Part shown: piece by piece, positions 12,057 through 22,631 of the stretch
Layout of the letters: every line of letters begins with the position of its first letter
Position numbering within the stretch: position 1 is the first letter of the stretch
Assembly: GCF_030272895.1 (NCBI RefSeq)
Contig: NZ_JALRNF010000007.1
Span: 101,656 to 165,655 of the forward strand
Source of the DNA: Pseudomonas sp. BGr12
Lineage (GTDB): Bacteria > Pseudomonadota > Gammaproteobacteria > Pseudomonadales > Pseudomonadaceae
DNA length: 64,000 nucleotides
Direction of reading: 5' to 3'
The notes under the pieces: model-generated
Seen by the model: only the letters and a program-made list of their open reading frames with translations
Databases searched by the model: none
What the model was told of the DNA's origin: nothing
Translations under genes and position numbers: made by a program

Positions 12057-12073
12057 AATTGGTAAGACCAATT
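12057..12073. promoter_or_regulatory. LldR operator in lldP-lldR intergenic region
   Basis: AATTGGTAAGACCAATT is a perfect dyad (7-base arms around AAG) and closely matches the TTGGT-NNN-ACCAA form used by LldR/FadR-type GntR regulators. It is placed to control lldP (47 bases away). A half-site TTGGTC lies at 12033-12038. The rest of the 256-base intergenic region shows only an imperfect dyad at about 12124-12146. Confidence 0.8.
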
Positions 12074-12266
12074 TACAATGTCGAGGCGCTAGGTTAAAAG
12101 CCTCTTTGTGGGTGTGTCAATTTGTCCCGGCAAAACTTTTGTCGGGTGCGTGGCGGGCGAAGGGGGCTGGGTAGCAGGGAAATTTGCCAACTGATGGGTG
12201 TCGGCAGGGGGCGGATAGGCCAGAATAGACCGCCCCGAACGCACTCGGGATCGTGGAGAGCATGTG

Positions 12267-13034
12267 ATGGTTTTTGATCAGGTCCGCCAACGCCGTTTGT
12301 CCGACGATATCGTCGAGCGGCTAGAGGGGATGATTCTCGAAGGCACCCTGACTGCCGGTCAGCGGCTGCCTGCCGAACGGACGCTGGCCGAGCAGTTCGG
12401 GGTGTCGCGACCGTCGCTGCGCGAAGCGATCCAGAAACTGGTGGCCAAGGGCTTGCTGGTCAGTCGCCAGGGCGGCGGCAACTATGTGGCCGAGTCACTG
12501 GGTTCGACCTTCAGCGATCCGCTGCTGAAACTGCTTGAAAGCAATCCGGAGGCCCAGCGCGACCTGCTGGAGTTTCGCCATACCCTGGAAGCGTCCTGCG
12601 CCTACTACGCCGCCATCCGCGCCACCGAGCCGGATCGCCTGAGGCTCAAGGCGGCGTTCGATACCTTGCAGGACTGCTACACCCGCTGCGGCGAGGTGGA
12701 TCGGGCCGAGGAGGGCGCGGCCGATGCGCGCTTTCACCTGGCGATTGCCGAGGCCAGCCACAATGCCGTGTTGCTGCACACCATCCGGGGCCTGTTCGAC
12801 CTGCTCAAGCGCAACGTGGTGACCAACATCGGCGGGATGTACAAGCAGCGTGCGGAAACCCGCGACATGCTGATCAACCAGCACCGCGAGCTGTACCTGG
12901 CGATTGTCGAAGGTCGCGCCGACGACGCGCGCGAAGTCTCCAGTCGGCACATTCTGTATGTGCAGGAAGTGCTCGATGAAGTGCGTGAGGAAGTGCAGCG
13001 CACGGCGCGGGCGGAGCGGCGCAGCGGGCGTTGA
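12267..13034 (+). CDS. lldR: GntR/FadR-family regulator of lactate genes
   Basis: The 255-residue regulator has an N-terminal winged helix (about residues 5-75, including LPAERTLAEQFGVSRPSLREAIQKL) and a C-terminal FadR-type all-helical ligand domain. The ATG at 12267 lies 6 bases past GGAGAG. A GTG at 12264 in frame would add one residue. It is divergent from lldP, and the dyad at 12057 is the likely operator. By homology it represses lldPD until L-lactate binds. PdhR is close in family, but the neighbours favour LldR. Confidence 0.88.
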   Translation: MVFDQVRQRRLSDDIVERLEGMILEGTLTAGQRLPAERTLAEQFGVSRPSLREAIQKLVAKGLLVSRQGGGNYVAESLGSTFSDPLLKLLESNPEAQRDLLEFRHTLEASCAYYAAIRATEPDRLRLKAAFDTLQDCYTRCGEVDRAEEGAADARFHLAIAEASHNAVLLHTIRGLFDLLKRNVVTNIGGMYKQRAETRDMLINQHRELYLAIVEGRADDAREVSSRHILYVQEVLDEVREEVQRTARAERRSGR

Positions 13035-13038
13035 ACGG

Positions 13039-13104
13039 ATCGCGGGGCAAGCCCGCTCCTACAAGGTTGGCGATAACCCCGTAGGAGCGGGCTTGCCCCG
13101 CGAT
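13039..13104. repeat. Inverted REP pair 2
   Basis: Two 24-base REP arms face each other across 18 bases. The pair fills the convergent gap between lldR and smpB, starting 4 bases after the lldR stop codon. Confidence 0.9.
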
Positions 13105-13124
13105 AGCGTCGCTTCAGACTGAAG

Positions 13125-13607
13125 TCAGTCTTCGCGGCCCTTGTTGCGAACCGCGCGCTGCAATTCGCGATCGGAATCACGCTCGCGCTGGGTGTCGCGC
13201 TTGTCGTATTCCTTCTTACCCTTGCCCAGCGCGATTTCGCACTTGATCAGGTGCTTGCTCCAATAGATCGACAAGGCCACACAGGTGTAGCCCTTCTGCT
13301 GGACGGAAGCGTGCAGACGCTCCAGCTCGCGACGATTGAGCAGCAGTTTGCGGGTGCGTGTCGGGTCGGCAATGACGTGAGTGCTGGCGGTGGTCAGCGG
13401 CGTGATATGGCTGCCCATCAGCCAGGCCTCGCCGTCCTTGAGCACCACGTAACTGTCGGTCAGGTGCGCCTTGCCGGCACGCAGACTTTTTACTTCCCAA
13501 CCGGACAGGACCAATCCGGCCTCGAACTTGTGCTCGATGAAGTAATCGTGACGCGCCTTTTTATTCTGCGCGATGGTCCCTGTCGGATGTTTCGTTTGTT
13601 TGGCCAT
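13125..13607 (-). CDS. smpB: SsrA-binding protein
   Basis: The 160-residue SmpB binds tmRNA and is needed for trans-translation. The core [20 protein letters not shown] and [11 protein letters not shown] are diagnostic, and the basic C-terminal tail that enters the ribosomal A site is present ([14 protein letters not shown]). ATG at 13607 gives the family length, and longer upstream readings would run into non-homologous sequence. It is convergent with lldR and divergent from ratA. Confidence 0.97.
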   Translation of the reverse strand: MAKQTKHPTGTIAQNKKARHDYFIEHKFEAGLVLSGWEVKSLRAGKAHLTDSYVVLKDGEAWLMGSHITPLTTASTHVIADPTRTRKLLLNRRELERLHASVQQKGYTCVALSIYWSKHLIKCEIALGKGKKEYDKRDTQRERDSDRELQRAVRNKGRED

Positions 13608-13775
13608 AGGGGCGGCATTATAGGCAGTCGTTGCGCTGTCGGCTACGGGGTTGCAGTGCGCTTGAGCCGTTGCGGTGAATCCCGGACAATGCGCGCTGAT
13701 TTTTCTTGATGCGCCATGCGGCGCCCCTCGGCATTCTGGTTGTATTTGCCGCTCAGCTTTGGAAGTGACGCCTGG

Positions 13776-14210
13776 ATGACTACCCATATTCAACGTTCGG
13801 CCCTGCTGCCTTATCCCGCCCAGGCGCTGTATGACCTGGTCAACGATGTTGCGCGGTATCCGGAGTTCCTGCCCTGGTGCTCGTCCAGCACCGTGCTGGA
13901 GGCCAGCGACACGCAGATGCGTGCCAGCCTGGAAGTGGCCAAGGGTGGCATGAGTCAGAAGTTCGTCACCCGCAATGCCCTGGTGCCCGGGCAATCCATC
14001 GAGATGAACCTGGAAGAAGGGCCGTTCAATCAACTGCATGGCCTTTGGATCTTCAAGCCCCTGGGCGAGAAGGCCTGCAAGATCAGCCTGGACCTGTCCT
14101 TCGATTATGCCGGGCCACTGGTGCGGGCGACCCTCGGTCCGCTGTTCAACCAGGCCGCCAACACCCTGGTCGACGCTTTCTGCCAACGGGCCAAGCAGCT
14201 CAATGTCTGA
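13776..14210 (+). CDS. ratA: RatA/Coq10-like START-domain protein
   Basis: This 144-residue protein has the polyketide-cyclase/START fold ([28 protein letters not shown]). Family members are described as ribosome-association toxin RatA in E. coli and as Coq10-like ubiquinone-binding factors elsewhere. Sequence alone does not decide between them. The gene overlaps rnfH by 8 bases, the usual pairing, which once suggested a toxin-antitoxin unit. Confidence 0.88.
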   Translation: MTTHIQRSALLPYPAQALYDLVNDVARYPEFLPWCSSSTVLEASDTQMRASLEVAKGGMSQKFVTRNALVPGQSIEMNLEEGPFNQLHGLWIFKPLGEKACKISLDLSFDYAGPLVRATLGPLFNQAANTLVDAFCQRAKQLNV

Positions 14211-14520
14211 GCGCAGATTGCCGGTTGAAGTGGTCTACGCCACCGCCGAGCAGCAGTGGCTGCTGGCGCTTGACGTCGCCCCGGGCACAACGTTGCGCGA
14301 GGCGGTGCGCTTGTCGGGGATCGCCGGGCAGGTGCCGGGCCTGGATGTGGAAGCCTGCCCCCTGGGGATCTTCGGCAAGGTCGTCAGCGACGCCGAGCAA
14401 CAGGCGGTGAGTGAAGGCGACCGGATCGAGCTGTACCGGCCTTTGCTGGTCGATCCGAAGGAGGTGCGCAAGCAGCGCGCCGCCAAAGTGGCGCGAGTGT
14501 TCAAGAAGGCCAAGCGGTAG
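14203..14520 (+). CDS. rnfH: RnfH-family ubiquitin-like protein
   Basis: This 105-residue beta-grasp protein ([22 protein letters not shown]) belongs to the RnfH/UPF0125 family, found next to ratA in many proteobacteria. The ATG lies inside the end of ratA, so translation is probably coupled. The C-terminus is lysine/arginine-rich ([16 protein letters not shown]). Function is not established, and the name does not imply an Rnf complex here. Confidence 0.85.
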   Translation: MSERRLPVEVVYATAEQQWLLALDVAPGTTLREAVRLSGIAGQVPGLDVEACPLGIFGKVVSDAEQQAVSEGDRIELYRPLLVDPKEVRKQRAAKVARVFKKAKR

Positions 14521-14532
14521 CGCGCAGATACA

Positions 14533-14563
14533 AAAAAGCCCGGAATCTCCGGGCTTTTCTTTG
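14533..14563. terminator. Bidirectional terminator between rnfH and bamE/omlA
   Basis: AAAAAAGCCCGGA-ATCT-CCGGGCTTTTCTTT forms a strong hairpin with A and T tracts on its two sides. It serves the convergent genes rnfH (+) and omlA (-). Confidence 0.85.
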
Positions 14564-14578
14564 CCTGTCGCCTGGGTG

Positions 14579-15121
14579 TTACGGCGAGGTTTCCAGTGGG
14601 GCAGGGGTCGGTACCGGGATGGTTTCGATGGTATCGACTTCCTTCTGGATCTTGTCTTCCAGGGAGCCAGGCTTGGCCGGCTTTTCCGGGGCAGGCTCGA
14701 CTGGCTGGACCGCTTCGGCGGTGCCTGGCTGGGCCGGGGTAACGCTGGTGTCGCCGCTGCCGCCAAGGATTTCCTGGTCGCGGCTGACGCCCGGCATGAA
14801 GTCGCCGGACAGGCTGACCAGTTGGTCGTTGTCGTTGAAGAAGATGCTCATGCGCTCCTGCTGGCGCTGGCCACCACCAGGCTGCAGGCTGTACAGGTAA
14901 TCCCAGCGATTGGTGTGGAAGGTATCCTGAATCAGTGGGTTGCCCATGATAAACCGTACTTGCCGACGGGTCATTCCGGGGCGTAATTGGTCTATCATAT
15001 CTTGCGTAACGACATTGCCCTGCTGGATGTCAATTTTGTAAACCCCGGGAAACGAGCAACCGGCGAGTGCGAGCAGTCCCACGAGCGTGAGGCTGGTTAG
15101 CAAGAGCTTGGTGTTTTGCAT
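14579..15121 (-). CDS. bamE: Outer-membrane assembly lipoprotein BamE/OmlA
   Basis: This 180-residue lipoprotein of the beta-barrel assembly machine has a lipobox (LLALAGC) after [16 protein letters not shown] at 15121 is chosen over the in-frame start at 15154 because it starts the signal peptide directly. The SmpA/OmlA core ([27 protein letters not shown]) spans about residues 36-105. A proline- and alanine-rich tail makes it longer than E. coli BamE. It is divergent from fur across 97 bases. Confidence 0.93.
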   Translation of the reverse strand: MQNTKLLLTSLTLVGLLALAGCSFPGVYKIDIQQGNVVTQDMIDQLRPGMTRRQVRFIMGNPLIQDTFHTNRWDYLYSLQPGGGQRQQERMSIFFNDNDQLVSLSGDFMPGVSRDQEILGGSGDTSVTPAQPGTAEAVQPVEPAPEKPAKPGSLEDKIQKEVDTIETIPVPTPAPLETSP

Positions 15122-15218
15122 CGGTGGGCGACTTCCACTATCTTGGCTGGACAACGTAAACCCCGATCATACCCGTATTCAGAGAAGCTGCGAAGCAGCA
15201 TCGGCGAGAAAGCTGACC

Positions 15219-15623
15219 ATGGTTGAAAATAGCGAACTGCGCAAAGCCGGTCTCAAGGTGACCCTGCCTCGAGTCAAGATTCTACAGATGCTCGACTCTA
15301 CCGAGCAGCGTCACATGAGTGCCGAGGATGTCTACAAGGCGCTGATGGAGGCAGGCGAGGACGTAGGTCTGGCCACGGTCTACCGTGTTCTGACCCAGTT
15401 CGAAGCCGCAGGTCTGGTCGTGCGCCACAACTTCGACGGCGGTCACGCCGTATTCGAACTGGCCGACGGCGGCCACCACGACCATATGGTCAACGTGGAC
15501 TCCGGTGAAGTCATCGAATTCTTCGACGTGGAGATTGAGAAGCGTCAGAAGGAAATCGTTGCCCAGCACGGTTTCGAACTGGTTGACCATAATCTGGTCC
15601 TGTACGTACGCAAGAAAAAGTAA
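15219..15623 (+). CDS. fur: Ferric uptake regulator
   Basis: The 134-residue Fur represses iron-uptake genes when bound to Fe(II). The winged helix (GLKVTLPRVKILQMLD to GLATVYRVLTQFEAAG) is followed by the metal-binding HHDHMVNVDSG segment. The C-terminal CxxC pair of E. coli Fur is missing, as usual in Pseudomonas. I see no clear Fur box in the 97-base upstream gap. Confidence 0.97.
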   Translation: MVENSELRKAGLKVTLPRVKILQMLDSTEQRHMSAEDVYKALMEAGEDVGLATVYRVLTQFEAAGLVVRHNFDGGHAVFELADGGHHDHMVNVDSGEVIEFFDVEIEKRQKEIVAQHGFELVDHNLVLYVRKKK

Positions 15624-15648
15624 GCAACACTTTCTTGCTGCGCAGCAT

Positions 15649-15674
15649 CAAAGGCGACCCTGGGGTCGCCTTTG
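15649..15674. terminator. Terminator between fur and recN
   Basis: CAAAGGCGACC-CTGG-GGTCGCCTTTG is an 11-base-stem hairpin located in the convergent gap, active for fur and probably also recN. Confidence 0.75.
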
Positions 15675-15698
15675 TGCTTTATGGCGGCGGGGTGGGCG

Positions 15699-17372
15699 TC
15701 AGGCCTTGTTGGTGACGACCATCTTGCGGGCGTGGGCCAGGGACTCCTTGGTCAGGTCGATGCCGCCCAGCATGCGTGCCACTTCTTCTACCCGCTCGCG
15801 TTTGCCCAGGCTGGCCACGGCCGTGTGGGTGGCGTCGCTGTTGCGCACCTTGTGCACGAACAGGTGGTGATGGCCTTGTGCAGCTACCTGGGGCAGGTGA
15901 GTGACCGTCAGTACCTGTCCGCGCTCGCCCAGGCGGCGCAGCAACTGGCCGACGATTTCGGCGGTAGGGCCGCCGATACCCACGTCCACTTCGTCGAAGA
16001 CCAGCGTCGGAATGCGCGAGGTCTGGGCGGTGATGACCTGGATCGCCAGGCTGATGCGCGACAGCTCGCCACCGGAGGCGACCTTGGCCAGGCCCTTGAG
16101 CGGTTGGCCCGGGTTGGCGCTGACCAGCAGCTCTACCTGTTCCAGTCCGTGGGGTGACAGGTCGTCGCCCTCATTGCGGTGCAGCTCGATGCGCAAGCGC
16201 CCGCCCGGCATGCCCAGGCGCTGGATCTCCTGCTCGACCGCGCCGGCCAGCTGGCTGGCGGCCTGCTGGCGCAGGGCGCTGAGTTCGCCGGCCTTGTCCT
16301 GGTAATGACGGGCAAAGGCGGCCAGTTCTTCACCCAGGCGCTCGATCGACTCGTCATTGGCATTGAGGCCTTCGAGCTCTTCCATCAGGCGTTGTTGCAG
16401 GTTGGCCAGCTCGGTCGGGTGGACACGGTGCTTGCGGGCCAGGGTATAGATGCTGTCGAGGCGCTCTTCGAGTTGCTGCAGGCGCGCCGGGTCGGCGTCG
16501 AAGTGATCGAGGAAGCGGTTGAGCTCGCCCACGGCTTCTTCGACCTGGATCTGCGCGCTGGCGATCATGTTGGCGGCCTCGCCCAGTGCCCTGGGGGCAT
16601 TCTGCACCGCGGTCAGGCGATTGAGGCTGGCGGTCAGGGCGTTGAGCACGTTGCCCGAATCGCTTTCGCTGCAGTGGTCGATCACCTGGCGGCAGATGCC
16701 GAACAGGGCCTCGGCGTTGGTCAGGTTCTTGTGTTCCTGCTCCAGCTGTTCCAGTTCGTTGTCGCCCAGGCCGAGGTTGTCGAGCTCTTCGAGCTGGTAG
16801 CTGAGCAACTGGTGCTGCGCCCGCTGCTCGTCGCCGGAATTGGACAGCCTTTCCAGTTCCTGGCGGGTCTGGCGCCAGCGCTGGGCAGCGAGCTGGACCT
16901 GGCGGGCCAGGTCGGTGGCGCCGGCATACTCGTCGAGCAGGCGGCGGTGGGTGTCGGTTTTCAGCAGCGACTGGTGCTCGTGCTGGCTGTGGATATCGAT
17001 CAGCAGTTCGCCGACGGCCTTGAGGTCGCCGAGCGGGCAGGGCGTGCCGTTGATGTAGCCGCGGCTGCGGCCTTCGGCGGTGATCACCCGGCGCAGGATG
17101 CACGGGCCGTCGTTGTCCAGGTCGCGTTCGGCCAGCCAGGCACGGGCCTCGGGAATGTCGGCGAGGTCGAAGGTGGCGAGGATGTCGGCCTTGTCGGCGC
17201 CCGGGCGTACCACGCCGCTGTCGGCGCGATCGCCCAGGGTCAGGCCCAGGGCGTCGAGCATGATCGATTTGCCGGCCCCGGTTTCACCGGTGATGACGCT
17301 CATCCCGCGGGCGAGTTCGAGGTCCAGGTGTTCGACGATGGCGTAGTTGTGTACGGACAGGTGCACCAGCAT
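15699..17372 (-). CDS. recN: DNA repair protein RecN
   Basis: The 557-residue SMC-like ATPase acts in double-strand-break repair. Walker A is GETGAGKS near residue 30. The centre (about 150-370) is coiled coil. The C-terminal part has the ABC signature VASGGELSRISLA and Walker B TLVFDEVDVGIGG. It is divergent from grpE. I see no clear LexA box in the 230-base gap. Confidence 0.96.
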   Translation of the reverse strand: MLVHLSVHNYAIVEHLDLELARGMSVITGETGAGKSIMLDALGLTLGDRADSGVVRPGADKADILATFDLADIPEARAWLAERDLDNDGPCILRRVITAEGRSRGYINGTPCPLGDLKAVGELLIDIHSQHEHQSLLKTDTHRRLLDEYAGATDLARQVQLAAQRWRQTRQELERLSNSGDEQRAQHQLLSYQLEELDNLGLGDNELEQLEQEHKNLTNAEALFGICRQVIDHCSESDSGNVLNALTASLNRLTAVQNAPRALGEAANMIASAQIQVEEAVGELNRFLDHFDADPARLQQLEERLDSIYTLARKHRVHPTELANLQQRLMEELEGLNANDESIERLGEELAAFARHYQDKAGELSALRQQAASQLAGAVEQEIQRLGMPGGRLRIELHRNEGDDLSPHGLEQVELLVSANPGQPLKGLAKVASGGELSRISLAIQVITAQTSRIPTLVFDEVDVGIGGPTAEIVGQLLRRLGERGQVLTVTHLPQVAAQGHHHLFVHKVRNSDATHTAVASLGKRERVEEVARMLGGIDLTKESLAHARKMVVTNKA

Positions 17373-17520
17373 TGGGGCGGCTCCCAGGCGTGAAGTCTGG
17401 TTATTTATACAGTGTTTTCAAATCCGCTGACAATGGCTGCGCTTAGTTCGATTCGGTTATCAGGGTGGGGTGCTGATCGCGATGGGTTATGAACGAATCT
17501 GCACGCCGCGCTTTCTACCC

Positions 17521-17549
17521 CTTGAACCTGGGTTTTGCGACCCCATATA
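17521..17549 (+). promoter_or_regulatory. Sigma-32 heat-shock promoter of grpE
   Basis: CTTGAAC (17521-17527), 13 bases, then CCCCATATA (17541-17549) fits the CTTGAAA-N11-16-CCCCATNT consensus. Transcription would start about 50 bases before the grpE ATG. Confidence 0.88.
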
Positions 17550-17602
17550 GCCGGCAGAAGCGCGAGTACGCCTCGCTGACATTATTCGAGAGGAGAGATT
17601 TT

Positions 17603-18157
17603 ATGGCTGACGAACAGCTGGATGAACAGAATCTGAACGCCGAAGCCACTGGCGCGCAAGAGCTGAGCGCCCGCGTGCAGGTGCTCGAAGAGCAGCTGGC
17701 GGCGGCCCAGGATCAATCCCTGCGCACTGCGGCCGACCTGCAGAACGTGCGCCGTCGCGCCGAACAGGACGTGGAAAAGGCACACAAGTTCGCCCTGGAA
17801 AAATTCGCCGGTGACCTGCTGCCGGTCATCGACAGCCTCGAGCGTGGCCTGGAACTGTCCAGCGCCGAAGACGAGAGCATCCGCCCGATGCGCGAAGGTA
17901 TCGAGCTGACCCTGAAGATGTTCCACGACACCCTCAAGCGCTACAACCTCGAGGCCATCGACCCGCACGGCGAACCGTTCAACGCCGAGCACCACCAGGC
18001 CATGGCCATGCAGGAAAGCGCCGAGGTCGAGCCCAACAGCGTGCTCAAGGTGTTCCAGAAGGGCTACCAGCTCAACGGTCGCCTGCTGCGCCCGGCGATG
18101 GTCGTGGTCAGCAAGGCGCCAGCAGCGGTTTCGCCGTCGATTGACGAGCAGGCTTGA
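17603..18157 (+). CDS. grpE: Nucleotide exchange factor GrpE
   Basis: The 184-residue GrpE drives ADP release from DnaK. It has a long N-terminal helix, then the conserved dimer/DnaK-contact region ([21 protein letters not shown]) and a beta domain ending in [23 protein letters not shown] at 17603 follows GAGGAGAGA. Longer upstream readings run into the heat-shock promoter and are rejected. Confidence 0.97.
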   Translation: MADEQLDEQNLNAEATGAQELSARVQVLEEQLAAAQDQSLRTAADLQNVRRRAEQDVEKAHKFALEKFAGDLLPVIDSLERGLELSSAEDESIRPMREGIELTLKMFHDTLKRYNLEAIDPHGEPFNAEHHQAMAMQESAEVEPNSVLKVFQKGYQLNGRLLRPAMVVVSKAPAAVSPSIDEQA

Positions 18158-18181
18158 AATCGCTTCAGGCGTCCCCATCTA
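18153..18181 (+). promoter_or_regulatory. Sigma-32 heat-shock promoter of dnaK
   Basis: CTTGAAA (18153-18159), 13 bases, CCCCATCT (18173-18180) is a full consensus match. It begins inside the grpE stop codon, so dnaK can be induced separately from grpE. Confidence 0.9.
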
Positions 18182-18258
18182 GGTGTCAAGCATTCAAGTA
18201 TTACCGCAGTTAGCCACCACTGCTGCGGCAACCAAATTCAAGTTTCGGGAGAGTTAAC

Positions 18259-20178
18259 ATGGGCAAAATCATCGGTATCGACCTGGGGACTACCAACTCC
18301 TGCGTCTCGATCCTGGAAAACGGCAACGTCAAGGTCATCGAAAACGCCGAAGGCGCGCGCACCACGCCGTCGATCATCGCGTACGCCAACGATGGCGAGA
18401 TCCTGGTTGGCCAGTCGGCCAAGCGTCAGGCCGTCACCAACCCGCACAACACCCTGTACGCGGTAAAACGTCTGATCGGCCGTCGCTTCGACGAAGACGT
18501 CGTGCAGAAAGACATCCAGATGGTTCCGTACAAGATCGTCAAGGCTGACAACAGCGACGCCTGGGTCGAAGTAAACGGCCAGAAAATGGCACCGCCACAG
18601 ATCTCCGCCGAGATCCTGAAGAAGATGAAGAAGACCGCCGAAGACTACCTCGGCGAGCCTGTCACCGAAGCGGTCATCACCGTTCCGGCCTACTTCAACG
18701 ACAGCCAGCGCCAGGCCACCAAGGATGCCGGTCGCATCGCCGGTCTGGACGTCAAGCGCATCATCAACGAGCCAACCGCAGCCGCACTGGCCTACGGCAT
18801 GGACAAGGCCAAGGGCGATCACACTGTGATCGTTTACGACCTGGGTGGCGGTACCTTCGACGTGTCGGTGATCGAGATCGCTGAAGTCGACGGCGAGCAC
18901 CAGTTCGAAGTACTGGCCACCAACGGTGACACCTTCCTCGGTGGTGAAGACTTCGACATCCGTCTGATCGACTACCTCGTCGACGAGTTCAAGAAAGAAA
19001 GCGGCATGAACCTCAAGGGTGACCCGCTGGCCATGCAGCGCCTGAAAGAAGCCGCTGAGAAGGCCAAGATCGAGCTGTCCTCGAGCCAGCAGACCGACGT
19101 CAACCTGCCGTACATCACTGCAGATGCCACCGGTCCGAAGCACCTGAACGTGAAGATCTCCCGCGCCAAGCTGGAATCGCTGGTCGAAGACCTGGTTCAG
19201 CGCACCATCGAGCCATGCCGCATCGCCATGAAGGACGCCGGTATCGACGTCAGCAAGATCGACGACGTGATCCTGGTCGGTGGCCAGACCCGTATGCCAA
19301 TGGTGCAGAAGGCTGTTGCCGACTTCTTCGGCAAGGAAGCACGCAAGGACGTCAACCCGGACGAAGCGGTTGCCATGGGTGCTGCCATCCAGGGCGCGGT
19401 ACTGGCCGGTGACGTGAAAGACGTACTGCTGCTGGACGTCAGCCCGCTGACCCTGGGTATCGAAACCATGGGCGGCGTGATGACTGCGCTGATCGAGAAG
19501 AACACCACCATCCCGACCAAGAAGTCGCAGGTGTTCTCGACTGCCGATGACAACCAGAGCGCTGTGACCATTCACGTGCTGCAGGGTGAGCGCAAGCAGG
19601 CTTCGCAGAACAAGTCCCTGGGCAAGTTCGACCTGGCCGAGATTCCACCAGCACCACGTGGCGTGCCACAAATCGAAGTGACCTTCGACATCGACGCCAA
19701 CGGCATCCTGCACGTAGGCGCCAAGGACAAGGCCACCGGCAAGACCCAGTCGATCGTGATCAAGGCCAACTCCGGTCTGTCTGACGAAGAAATTCAACAG
19801 ATGATCCGCGACGCCGAAGCGAACTCGGAAGAAGACCGCAAGTTCGAAGAGCTGGCCGCTGCCCGTAACCAGGGTGATGCACTGGTTCACTCGACTCGCA
19901 AGATGGTCGCTGACGCCGGTGACAAGGTCACTGCCGAAGAGAAGGCCGCGATCGAAGCTGCCGTCGTTGCGCTGGAAGTCGCTGTAAAAGGCGACGACAA
20001 GGCTGCCATCGACGCCAAGGTCGAAGAGCTGTCGAAAGTATCGGCTCCGGTTGCCCAGAAGATGTACGCCGAGCAGCAAGCCGAGCAGCCTCAGGGTGGT
20101 GCCCAGCAGCACGCTGAAGAAGCGAAGCACGACGACGTCGTCGACGCCGAGTTCGAAGAAGTCAAAGACAACAAGTAA
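18259..20178 (+). CDS. dnaK: Chaperone DnaK (Hsp70)
   Basis: This 639-residue Hsp70 has the phosphate-binding motif [12 protein letters not shown] at its N-terminus, the connect motifs [15 protein letters not shown] and VGGQTRMP, the interdomain linker DVLLLDVSP, a substrate-binding domain, and a glutamine/alanine-rich C-terminal tail ending [13 protein letters not shown]. It lies between its co-factors GrpE and DnaJ. Confidence 0.98.
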   Translation: MGKIIGIDLGTTNSCVSILENGNVKVIENAEGARTTPSIIAYANDGEILVGQSAKRQAVTNPHNTLYAVKRLIGRRFDEDVVQKDIQMVPYKIVKADNSDAWVEVNGQKMAPPQISAEILKKMKKTAEDYLGEPVTEAVITVPAYFNDSQRQATKDAGRIAGLDVKRIINEPTAAALAYGMDKAKGDHTVIVYDLGGGTFDVSVIEIAEVDGEHQFEVLATNGDTFLGGEDFDIRLIDYLVDEFKKESGMNLKGDPLAMQRLKEAAEKAKIELSSSQQTDVNLPYITADATGPKHLNVKISRAKLESLVEDLVQRTIEPCRIAMKDAGIDVSKIDDVILVGGQTRMPMVQKAVADFFGKEARKDVNPDEAVAMGAAIQGAVLAGDVKDVLLLDVSPLTLGIETMGGVMTALIEKNTTIPTKKSQVFSTADDNQSAVTIHVLQGERKQASQNKSLGKFDLAEIPPAPRGVPQIEVTFDIDANGILHVGAKDKATGKTQSIVIKANSGLSDEEIQQMIRDAEANSEEDRKFEELAAARNQGDALVHSTRKMVADAGDKVTAEEKAAIEAAVVALEVAVKGDDKAAIDAKVEELSKVSAPVAQKMYAEQQAEQPQGGAQQHAEEAKHDDVVDAEFEEVKDNK

Positions 20179-20236
20179 TTGCTACAGGTTGTCGGCCGGT
20201 TGACTGCTTTCTAGTGGTTGGCTGGTAGGATGTCGC

Positions 20237-20258
20237 CGCGCGGGGGCTTGCTCCCGCG
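20237..20258. repeat. REP-like hairpin between dnaK and dnaJ
   Basis: GCGCGGGGGCTTGCTCCCGCG resembles half a REP element with altered bases and forms a hairpin. It lies in the 209-base dnaK-dnaJ gap, which otherwise shows no convincing promoter. It may lower dnaJ transcript level relative to dnaK. Confidence 0.45.
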
Positions 20259-20387
20259 TTGGCGTGTCTGGAATACCCGAATTTTTACAGCATTTGTCGT
20301 GCTTCCTGGAGGGGGTGAGGCAGGTGCTGGCGGCACCGCGCGATATGCGCAGAGGTTTGCCGAACGTCCTCAAGAGTGCAAAGACTT

Positions 20388-21512
20388 ATGGCAAAGCGTG
20401 ACTATTACGAAGTTCTGGGAGTTGAGCGCGGCTCCAGTGAATCGGACCTGAAGAAGGCCTATCGCCGTCTGGCGATGAAGCATCACCCGGACCGTAATCC
20501 TGATGACAAAGAGTCGGAAGAGAAATTCAAGGAAGCCAACGAGGCTTACGAAGTTCTTTCCGATGCCAGCAAGCGTGCCGCCTACGACCAGTACGGTCAT
20601 GCCGGCGTCGACCCGAGCATGGGTGGTGGCGGTGCGGGCTTTGGTGGTGCGAACTTCTCCGATATTTTCGGTGACGTCTTCAGCGACTTCTTCGGTGGCG
20701 GCCGGGGCGGCTCGCGCGGTGGTGCCCAACGTGGCAGCGACCTGCGCTACACCCTGGAGCTGAACCTGGAAGAAGCTGTGCGCGGCACCACGGTAAATAT
20801 CCGTGTGCCGACGCTGGTCAACTGCAAGCCGTGCGACGGCTCCGGAGCCAAGCAAGGCTCGTCGCCATCGACCTGCCCGACCTGTGGCGGTATCGGTCAG
20901 GTGCGCATGCAGCAGGGCTTTTTCTCGGTCCAGCAGACCTGCCCCCGTTGCCACGGCCAGGGCAAGATCATCACCGACCCGTGCAGCTCCTGCCATGGCG
21001 AGGGCCGTGTCGAAGAGTACAAGACCCTGTCGGTCAAGGTGCCGGCTGGCGTCGATACCGGCGACCGCATTCGTCTGTCCGGCGAGGGCGAGGCGGGCTC
21101 CCACGGCGGGCCGACCGGTGACCTGTACGTTGTGATCAACGTGCGCGAACACCCGATCTTCCAGCGTGATGGCAAGCATCTGTACTGCGAAGTGCCGATC
21201 AGCTACACCGATGCCGCCCTGGGTGGCGAGCTGGAAGTGCCGACCCTCGACGGTCGGGTCAAGCTGAAGATCCCGGAAGGCACCCAGACCGGCAAGCAGT
21301 TCCGTCTGCGCGGCAAGGGCGTGGCCCCGGTTCGCGGCGGTGGTGCCGGTGACCTGATGTGCCGGGTGGCGGTCGAAACCCCGGTCAACCTCAGTCGTCG
21401 CCAGCGCGAGCTGCTTGAAGAGCTGCGCGATTCGCTGGAAGGCGACAGTTCCCATTCGCCCAAGGCCAGTGGCTGGTTCGAGGGTGTGAAACGCTTCTTC
21501 GGCGACTTGTAA
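20388..21512 (+). CDS. dnaJ: Co-chaperone DnaJ (Hsp40)
   Basis: This 374-residue class I J-protein stimulates DnaK. It has a J domain with HPD (KHHPDRNPD) near residue 33, a Gly/Phe region ([18 protein letters not shown]), four zinc-finger repeats ([32 protein letters not shown]) and C-terminal client-binding domains. ATG at 20388 starts the J domain directly. Confidence 0.98.
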   Translation: MAKRDYYEVLGVERGSSESDLKKAYRRLAMKHHPDRNPDDKESEEKFKEANEAYEVLSDASKRAAYDQYGHAGVDPSMGGGGAGFGGANFSDIFGDVFSDFFGGGRGGSRGGAQRGSDLRYTLELNLEEAVRGTTVNIRVPTLVNCKPCDGSGAKQGSSPSTCPTCGGIGQVRMQQGFFSVQQTCPRCHGQGKIITDPCSSCHGEGRVEEYKTLSVKVPAGVDTGDRIRLSGEGEAGSHGGPTGDLYVVINVREHPIFQRDGKHLYCEVPISYTDAALGGELEVPTLDGRVKLKIPEGTQTGKQFRLRGKGVAPVRGGGAGDLMCRVAVETPVNLSRRQRELLEELRDSLEGDSSHSPKASGWFEGVKRFFGDL

Positions 21513-21522
21513 GAAGGAATAG

Positions 21523-22329
<807 letters not shown>

Positions 22330-22340
22330 TTGCAACACCC

Positions 22341-22415
22341 CTGTGGGGGCGGGCTTGCCCCGCGATTGCGGTGTACCAGGCACATCGCAATCGCGGGGCA
22401 AGCCCGCTCCCACAG
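22341..22415. repeat. Inverted REP pair 3
   Basis: Two 30-base arms (REP core extended by CTGTGGG and GATTGCG) face each other across 15 bases. The pair starts 11 bases after the dapB stop and probably defines its 3' end. Confidence 0.9.
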
Positions 22416-22508
22416 AGCCCTCCCCATGCGCTCTGTCGCATTCCTGCGCCTTTCAGGCACATCAGTGGTAGACCAAAAAAGCGTTTTTCTGTAAGCTACA
22501 GCTTTAGT

Positions 22509-22631
22509 GTGTCCACTAAAAGCGCGCAGATAATTCGACGAAGAAAGCGGGGTGACGTGTCTATACGTCATTCCGCTTTTTTGCAACCTGCGATCGCCCC
22601 TTCAGGCTTGATTTACGGGAGGTCTTCTTGA
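22509..22631 (+). CDS. Possible arginine-rich leader peptide of carA
   Basis: A 40-codon frame opens with GTG at 22509 and reads [20 protein letters not shown] and on, ending in a TGA that overlaps the TTG start of carA (TTGA). It contains CGA CGA AGA, codons uncommon in this genome, and spans the terminator-like hairpin at 22544-22582. An overlapping 8-codon frame from GTG at 22507 ends in CGC AGA TAA. Either could sense arginine supply by attenuation. There is no clear ribosome-binding site, so translation is unproven. Confidence 0.35.
   Translation: MSTKSAQIIRRRKRGDVSIRHSAFLQPAIAPSGLIYGRSS
22544..22582 (+). terminator. Terminator-like hairpin (attenuator) in carA leader
   Basis: AAAGCGG plus GGTGACGT pair with ACGTCATT plus CCGCTTT (15 pairs, two G-T) around a GTCTAT loop, followed by T residues. 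It lies 46 bases upstream of the carA start. Placed after the only plausible promoter region (about 22470-22500), it would stop transcription before carA unless prevented. Confidence 0.65.

Noticed and set aside
14203..14520. ratA-rnfH as a toxin-antitoxin system
   Set aside because: The pairing is conserved, but RatA homologues also have a ubiquinone-linked role and nothing here shows toxin function.
15122..15218. Search for a Fur box in the omlA-fur gap
   Set aside because: No sequence close to GATAATGATAATCATTATC was found, so no Fur autoregulatory site is reported.
20200..20231. Possible promoter (TTGACT and TAGGAT) before dnaJ
   Set aside because: The spacer is 20 bases, too long for a normal sigma-70 promoter, and there is no sigma-32 match.
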